From JBBQDZ01 sp038320185 (lineage in GTDB: Bacteria; Actinomycetota; Thermoleophilia; Gaiellales; Gaiellaceae): DNA of 23,353 nucleotides. Below are positions 20,354-23,353 of the stretch, piece after piece. The translations under genes and the position numbers were made by a program. The notes under the pieces were generated by a model. The model was not told the DNA's origin, made no database searches, and was given only the letters and a program-made list of their open reading frames with translations. Every line of letters begins with the position of its first letter. Positions within the stretch are counted from its first letter, which is position 1. The DNA is taken from assembly GCA_038320185.1 (NCBI GenBank), contig JBBQDZ010000014.1:1-23353 (forward strand), read 5' to 3'.

Positions 20354-21055
20354 ATGGCCGAATCACAAGTCCACGAGCTCGCCGCCGCGTATGCGCTGAA
20401 CGCCCTCGACGGTTCGGAGCAACTGGAGTTCGAGTCGCATCTGGGGACGTGCGACTCCTGCCGCACCGAGCTCGACTCCTTCGGCGACGCGGCGGCCGCG
20501 CTCGCCCTCTCGCCCGAGCCCGCGAGTCCGCCCGACGAGCTCCGGGCGCGGATCCTGGCCCAGGCTCGCGGCGGCGGAGCCGTCGTGCCGCTGCGGTCCC
20601 GCGGCCGTTCGCGGCTCATTCCCGCACTCGCAGCGGCCGCAGCAGTGGCGGCGGTCGGTTTCGGCATCTGGGCCGCCTCCCTCTCCAGCTCGCTCTCCCG
20701 GGAGCGGGACGCACGTCGCGGGCGCGAGTCGGCGCTCGCCGTGCTTGCAGACCCCGCTGCGCGGCGGGTCCCGCTGCGGGGGCGCACGGGGGTGCTGGCC
20801 GTGGCCCCCGACGGAAGCGCGGCCCTGGCGGTCCTTCGGCTGCCGCACGCGCCGCGCGGGAAGACCTACCAGGCATGGGTGCTAAGGGGCGGCGGGCGGG
20901 TCTCCTCCGCGGGGACCTTTCAGGCGTCCCGCACGACCACCGTCTTCAGGCTCGGCCCCGCGGTGCCCCGGTCGGCGCGGGTGGCGGTGACGCTCGAGCG
21001 GCACGGCGGCGTCTCGCGTCCCACGACGCGGCCGCTGATCACGGCTACCGTCTAG
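20354..21055 (+). CDS. RskA-like anti-sigma factor with zinc-binding ASD
   Basis: A 233-residue single-pass membrane regulator. The N-terminal anti-sigma domain has the ZAS zinc set H7, H29, C33 and C36 (HxxxCxxC at HLGTCDSC) and the common motif ELAAAYALNALD. A membrane helix lies at about 90-107. The extracytoplasmic part resembles the anti-sigma-K/RskA C-terminal domain (KTYQAWVLRGG, about 170-180, and the final Thr/Arg-rich strands). Such proteins hold an ECF sigma factor until cleaved. No sigma-factor gene is within the window, while most such pairs are adjacent. The gene ends in a CTAG that also ends the convergent gene. Confidence 0.88.
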   Translation: MAESQVHELAAAYALNALDGSEQLEFESHLGTCDSCRTELDSFGDAAAALALSPEPASPPDELRARILAQARGGGAVVPLRSRGRSRLIPALAAAAAVAAVGFGIWAASLSSSLSRERDARRGRESALAVLADPAARRVPLRGRTGVLAVAPDGSAALAVLRLPHAPRGKTYQAWVLRGGGRVSSAGTFQASRTTTVFRLGPAVPRSARVAVTLERHGGVSRPTTRPLITATV

Positions 21056-21062
21056 GAACGGT
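21047..21062 (+). terminator. Small hairpin over the shared stop codons
   Basis: ACCGT (21047-21051) and ACGGT (21058-21062) flank CTAGGA, which contains both stop codons of the convergent genes. The 5-bp stem is weak. A two-way terminator is possible. Confidence 0.25.
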
Positions 21063-21366
21063 CCGCGAGCGCGTGCACGATCTGGACGAGGTCCGGCTTC
21101 GCGATTCTGTTCGACAGCCGGATCCACCCCGCGCGTGACGGCCCGGTCGGCGGGCCCGTGAGCACTTCGACCACCGGGATCCCCCCCGCCGCGAGGGTCG
21201 CCGCCTGGTTGCGGCCGATCAGCCGGCCCCGGAAGACGACCGCGACGTCGGCGTCGAGAGGCTCTCCGTCGAGTGGCCTCGTTCGGAGCTCGACGTCGAA
21301 CCCGGCGTCCTCGAGCAGGCCGGCGAAGTCCGGCTGGCGAGCCGCGAGGACGAGTGCTTTGGGCAT
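21052..21366 (-). CDS. Small alpha/beta protein, possibly a degenerate receiver
   Basis: A 104-residue protein with alternating strands and helices: ALVLAARQPDFAGLLEDAGF, VELR, DADVAVVFRGRLIG, then NQAATLAAGG, IPVVEVLTG, and a C-terminal KPDLVQIVHALADR helix. The order resembles a CheY-like fold, but no phosphoacceptor Asp or acidic pair is seen. Another Rossmann-like fold is possible. The ATG is supported by a TAGAGT box 8 bases upstream on the minus strand. It is convergent with the anti-sigma gene (shared CTAG) and divergent from the Ser/Lys/Ala-repeat gene. Confidence 0.65.
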   Translation of the reverse strand: MPKALVLAARQPDFAGLLEDAGFDVELRTRPLDGEPLDADVAVVFRGRLIGRNQAATLAAGGIPVVEVLTGPPTGPSRAGWIRLSNRIAKPDLVQIVHALADRS

Positions 21367-21374
21367 GTGTCGAA

Positions 21375-21380
21375 ACTCTA
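21375..21380 (-). promoter_or_regulatory. -10 hexamer of the small alpha/beta protein gene, leaderless geometry
   Basis: TAGAGT on the minus strand, 8 bases before the ATG at 21366. Confidence 0.5.
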
Positions 21381-21416
21381 CGCGGCGGGCAGGTTTTCCA
21401 CGGGTTCAACCGCCAC

Positions 21417-21423
21417 GGGAGGG
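21417..21423 (+). promoter_or_regulatory. Shine-Dalgarno site of the Ser/Lys/Ala-repeat gene
   Basis: GGGAGGG lies 5 bases before ATG 21429. It decides between this ATG and the out-of-frame ATG at 21424. Confidence 0.6.
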
Positions 21424-21428
21424 ATGAA

Positions 21429-22250
21429 ATGCCACAGAAGGCCTGGAGCGCGAAGCGCGAGCGCCAGTACGAGCACGTCAAGGAGAGTGAGCAGGAGGCG
21501 GGCCGCACGCCGAAGCGCGCCAAGGAGATCGCCGCCAGAACGGTGAACAAGCAGCGCGCAGAGAGCGGCGAGGCGAAGTCGTCCTCGCGGTCGGCGAAGA
21601 GCCCCGGCACTTCGAAGGGAAGCTCGGCGGGCGCGTCCAAGAGCTCCGGCTCCTCCAAGGCCGCCCGCTCGAAGAGCGCTTCCTCGCGCAGCACGAGCGC
21701 GAAGCGCTCGAGCTCCGGTGCCAAGACCGCCGCGTCGAAGAGCTCCGGCTTCTCGAAGGCCTCGAGTCCCGCGCCGAAGAGCTCCGGCTCGAAGAGCGCG
21801 ACCTCCAAGGGTTCGAGCTCGTCCTCGAAGAGCTCGGCTTCCAAGGCTTCCGTCCCGAAGAGTTCCGGCTCGAAGAGCAGCTCGTCGCGCGGCGTCAACT
21901 CCAAGAGCTCCGCCTCGTCGGCGAAGAGCGCGGGCGTCTCCTCGCGCAGCGGCTCGTCCGGCAGCTCGAAGAACTCGGCCTCGAAGAGCTCAGGCTCGAA
22001 GAGCCCGGGGACGTCCCGCAGCTCCGGCTCCAGCAAGAGCTCGACCTCGAAGAGCGGCTCGTCGAAGAGCTCCGCCTCGAAGAGCGGCGCTGCTGCCAAG
22101 AGCAGCTCCTCGCGCAGCTCGAGCTCGGCCCCAAAGGGCGGATCCGCCAAGAGCTCGGCCGCCAAGGGCACGGCGGCCAAGCGCTCCGCCGCGAAGGGGT
22201 CGAAGTCCTCGTCCGGGAGTTCCACTTCCCGCTCTAGGTCCGCGAAATAG
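21429..22250 (+). CDS. Basic Ser/Lys/Ala-repeat protein with a plasmid-stabilisation-like N-terminal domain
   Basis: A 273-residue, strongly basic protein in two parts. Residues 1-47 resemble a short domain often annotated as plasmid stabilization protein: KAWSAKRERQYEHVKESEQ, then RAKEIAARTVNKQRAESGEA. The remaining 225 residues are low complexity, built almost only of Ser, Lys, Ala, Gly and Arg in units such as KSSGSKSS, with scattered Thr, Pro, Val, Phe and Asn and no acidic residues. This resembles histone H1-like or HU tails that bind DNA without specificity; a nucleoid role is inference. At DNA level the unit AAGAGCTCCGGC recurs many times. The antisense strand stays open for 447 codons, an effect of the repeats. 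A consensus-like ribosome binding site precedes the ATG. Confidence 0.8.
   Translation: MPQKAWSAKRERQYEHVKESEQEAGRTPKRAKEIAARTVNKQRAESGEAKSSSRSAKSPGTSKGSSAGASKSSGSSKAARSKSASSRSTSAKRSSSGAKTAASKSSGFSKASSPAPKSSGSKSATSKGSSSSSKSSASKASVPKSSGSKSSSSRGVNSKSSASSAKSAGVSSRSGSSGSSKNSASKSSGSKSPGTSRSSGSSKSSTSKSGSSKSSASKSGAAAKSSSSRSSSSAPKGGSAKSSAAKGTAAKRSAAKGSKSSSGSSTSRSRSAK
21630..22230 (+). repeat. Degenerate coding repeats of AAGAGCTCCGGC type
   Basis: Short units of 12 or 15 bases, with many GAGCTC hexamers, encode the KSSGS repeats. Copies differ mainly at third positions and by Ser/Ala or Gly/Ala changes, so the array is old or has been selected at protein level. Confidence 0.75.
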
Positions 22251-22269
22251 CCCTTCCGCCGGTCTCGCG

Positions 22270-22932
22270 ATGAGACCCAAGACGCTCGATCACGTCGCGT
22301 TCTGGGTCGAGGATCGCGACTCGGCGGCCGCTCTGGCGAGCGCCCATCTCGGCATGCACGTGATCGAGCGGACCGACAGGTTCACGCTCGTCGGCTCTGA
22401 CGCGCGCCGTGGGAAGCTGACGCTCTTCGACGCGGAGGGACCGCGGGAGCCCGGCCCGTTCGAGCACGTCGCCCTCCGGGTCTCGAGCCTGGAGCGGGCG
22501 CGGGCGGCGCTACCCGCGGGCTCGGGCGAGCTCCTGGAGCTCTCGGCCGGGCTGAAGGTGAGGCTCGTGGAGGCTCCCACGGAGGTCGAGTACGACCTCG
22601 ATCACGTCGCGCTCTACACACCGAACCCCGAGTCGACGACCAGGGAGTACGAGCGCTTCGGCTTCGCTCCGGCAGGGCCTGAGCGTGTCGAGGTCGGCGG
22701 CGCGTTTGTCGAGTTCCACGAGGGGGACCCGGGCGAGCCCGAGCGGCCGCTTCTCAATCACCTGGCCGTCCTCGTCGACTCCGCCGAGGAGCACATCGCG
22801 GGAGCCGCGGAGGCCGGAATCGAGGTCGAGAGCGTCGTCGATGCACCGAACACCTACGCCGCCTTCCTCTGGGGACCCGACCGCGTGCGCATCGAGTACG
22901 TCGAGCACAAGCCGGGCTTCTCTCTCCGCTGA
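22270..22932 (+). CDS. Two-domain VOC (glyoxalase/extradiol dioxygenase-like) protein
   Basis: A 220-residue protein of four beta-alpha-beta units, making two VOC domains (about 1-108 and 109-220). Each unit opens with a similar strand: LDHVAFWV (H8), FEHVALRV (H66), LDHVALYT (H112) and LNHLAVLV (H164). In the C-terminal domain H112, H164 and E209 (RIEYVE) sit where type I extradiol dioxygenases bind iron. In the N-terminal domain the Glu position appears to be V100, so it is likely structural. It is shorter than classical BphC (near 290 residues). The substrate is unknown. The FAD dehydrogenase gene 56 bases downstream suggests a ring- or steroid-degradation context, which is inference. Confidence 0.85.
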   Translation: MRPKTLDHVAFWVEDRDSAAALASAHLGMHVIERTDRFTLVGSDARRGKLTLFDAEGPREPGPFEHVALRVSSLERARAALPAGSGELLELSAGLKVRLVEAPTEVEYDLDHVALYTPNPESTTREYERFGFAPAGPERVEVGGAFVEFHEGDPGEPERPLLNHLAVLVDSAEEHIAGAAEAGIEVESVVDAPNTYAAFLWGPDRVRIEYVEHKPGFSLR

Positions 22933-22988
22933 GAATGGCGCACATCTCCAGCGGGTCTTGCTTCTCACCTCGCCTCGCCCTGGGATAG

Positions 22989-23353
22989 TTGCTGAACGTC
23001 CTTGGCGCCGGAATGGCGGGTCTCTGCGCGGCCGCCCGCTCCCGGGAGCTCGGGCTCCCGGCGACCGTGTACGAGAAGGGAGAGCGCCCGGGCGGCTCGA
23101 TGCTGCTCTCGAGCTGTGTCGTCTGGCGCTACCGGAACCTCGAGGCGTTCCGGGCCGAATGTCCCGGAGGGGATCCCGCGCTCCAGCGGCAGGTCATCGA
23201 GCGCCTCGACGAGGGGCTCGAGTGGGTTCGCTTGCTCGGGGCACCGGTCGTCCGGGAGGAGACCGGCAACGAGCGGACGGTCGGGCTGCGCTTCGATCCG
23301 CATGGCCTGACGGAGGCGCTGGTTCGCGCTGCCGGCGACGTGCGGCTCGGCGT
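22989..23353 (+). CDS. FAD-dependent dehydrogenase, N-terminal part (cut by window edge)
   Basis: The visible 121 residues begin with the Rossmann strand and dinucleotide motif NVLGAGMAGLCAA (GxGxxG), then the acidic strand end VYEKGERPGGS, which is typical of the FAD_binding_2 (fumarate reductase/ketosteroid dehydrogenase) group. An in-frame TAG immediately precedes TTG 22989. An ATG at 23013 would remove the first strand of the fold, so TTG 22989 or CTG 22992 is preferred. A weak GATAGT (22984-22989) overlaps the start and cannot serve it as a promoter. The reading frame is open to the last base of the window. Confidence 0.82.
   Translation, partial: MLNVLGAGMAGLCAAARSRELGLPATVYEKGERPGGSMLLSSCVVWRYRNLEAFRAECPGGDPALQRQVIERLDEGLEWVRLLGAPVVREETGNERTVGLRFDPHGLTEALVRAAGDVRLG

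Noticed and set aside
20882..22225. Minus-strand ORF of 447 codons, rich in ELFEPE-type repeats
   Set aside because: Its repeats are the complement of the Ser/Lys/Ala-repeat gene. The plus strand has the ribosome binding site and a recognisable N-terminal domain.
22984..22989. GATAGT as promoter of the FAD dehydrogenase gene
   Set aside because: It overlaps the start codon that the Rossmann fold requires, so transcription from it would miss the start. The nearest -35-like TTGCTT is 20 bases away.

Overview
The window is very GC-rich, gene-dense DNA from what looks like a high-GC actinobacterium. I infer a deep-branching lineage such as Thermoleophilia, but no marker here proves the class. 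The left part keeps an order known from actinobacterial genomes: in Mycobacterium tuberculosis, Rv1014c to Rv1026 hold pth, rplY, mfd, mazG, an lpq gene, eno, ftsB, a DUF501 gene and ppx. Here the order is rplY, pth, mfd, peptidyl-prolyl isomerase, mazG, eno, pyk, ftsB, DUF501. Pyruvate kinase sits between eno and ftsB, and no ppx follows.

Layout. Positions 27-1328 hold rplY and pth. A class III nucleotide cyclase lies on the minus strand (1321-1914). From 1988 to 8397, mfd, a lipoprotein foldase, mazG and eno are joined by four-base start/stop overlaps. A 185-bp spacer with six 11-bp tandem repeats and a perfect 14-bp palindrome leads to pyk (8583-10001), ftsB, DUF501 and two small genes. 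Next come an orphan HTH-receiver regulator, a 165-bp palindromic MITE-like insertion and a PAP2 phosphatase. Two small membrane-protein genes lie on the minus strand, then a large GAF/PP2C phosphatase. The run 16387-19183 is an L,D-transpeptidase followed by TlpA-, CcmH- and CcdA-type thiol-redox and cytochrome c maturation proteins. The right end holds a DUF309 gene with no normal start, a receiver-like protein coupled to a 7Fe ferredoxin, an orphan RskA-like anti-sigma factor, a second receiver-like protein, a Ser/Lys/Ala-repeat basic protein, a two-domain VOC protein and the start of an FAD dehydrogenase.

Functional themes are translation quality control (L25, Pth), transcription-coupled repair (Mfd), nucleotide sanitation (MazG), lower glycolysis (enolase then pyruvate kinase), division (FtsB), wall cross-linking, extracytoplasmic thiol chemistry, and several signalling proteins without partners in the window.

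The most striking property is regulatory. At thirteen starts on both strands, a TANNNT-like (or CATACT) -10 hexamer lies only 6-9 bases before an ATG or GTG. This is the expected geometry of leaderless mRNA. Genes inside operons instead use stop/start overlaps, and a few (notably eno) use strong Shine-Dalgarno sites. No rRNA, tRNA or CRISPR array was seen, and no gene-free stretch exceeds 300 bases.
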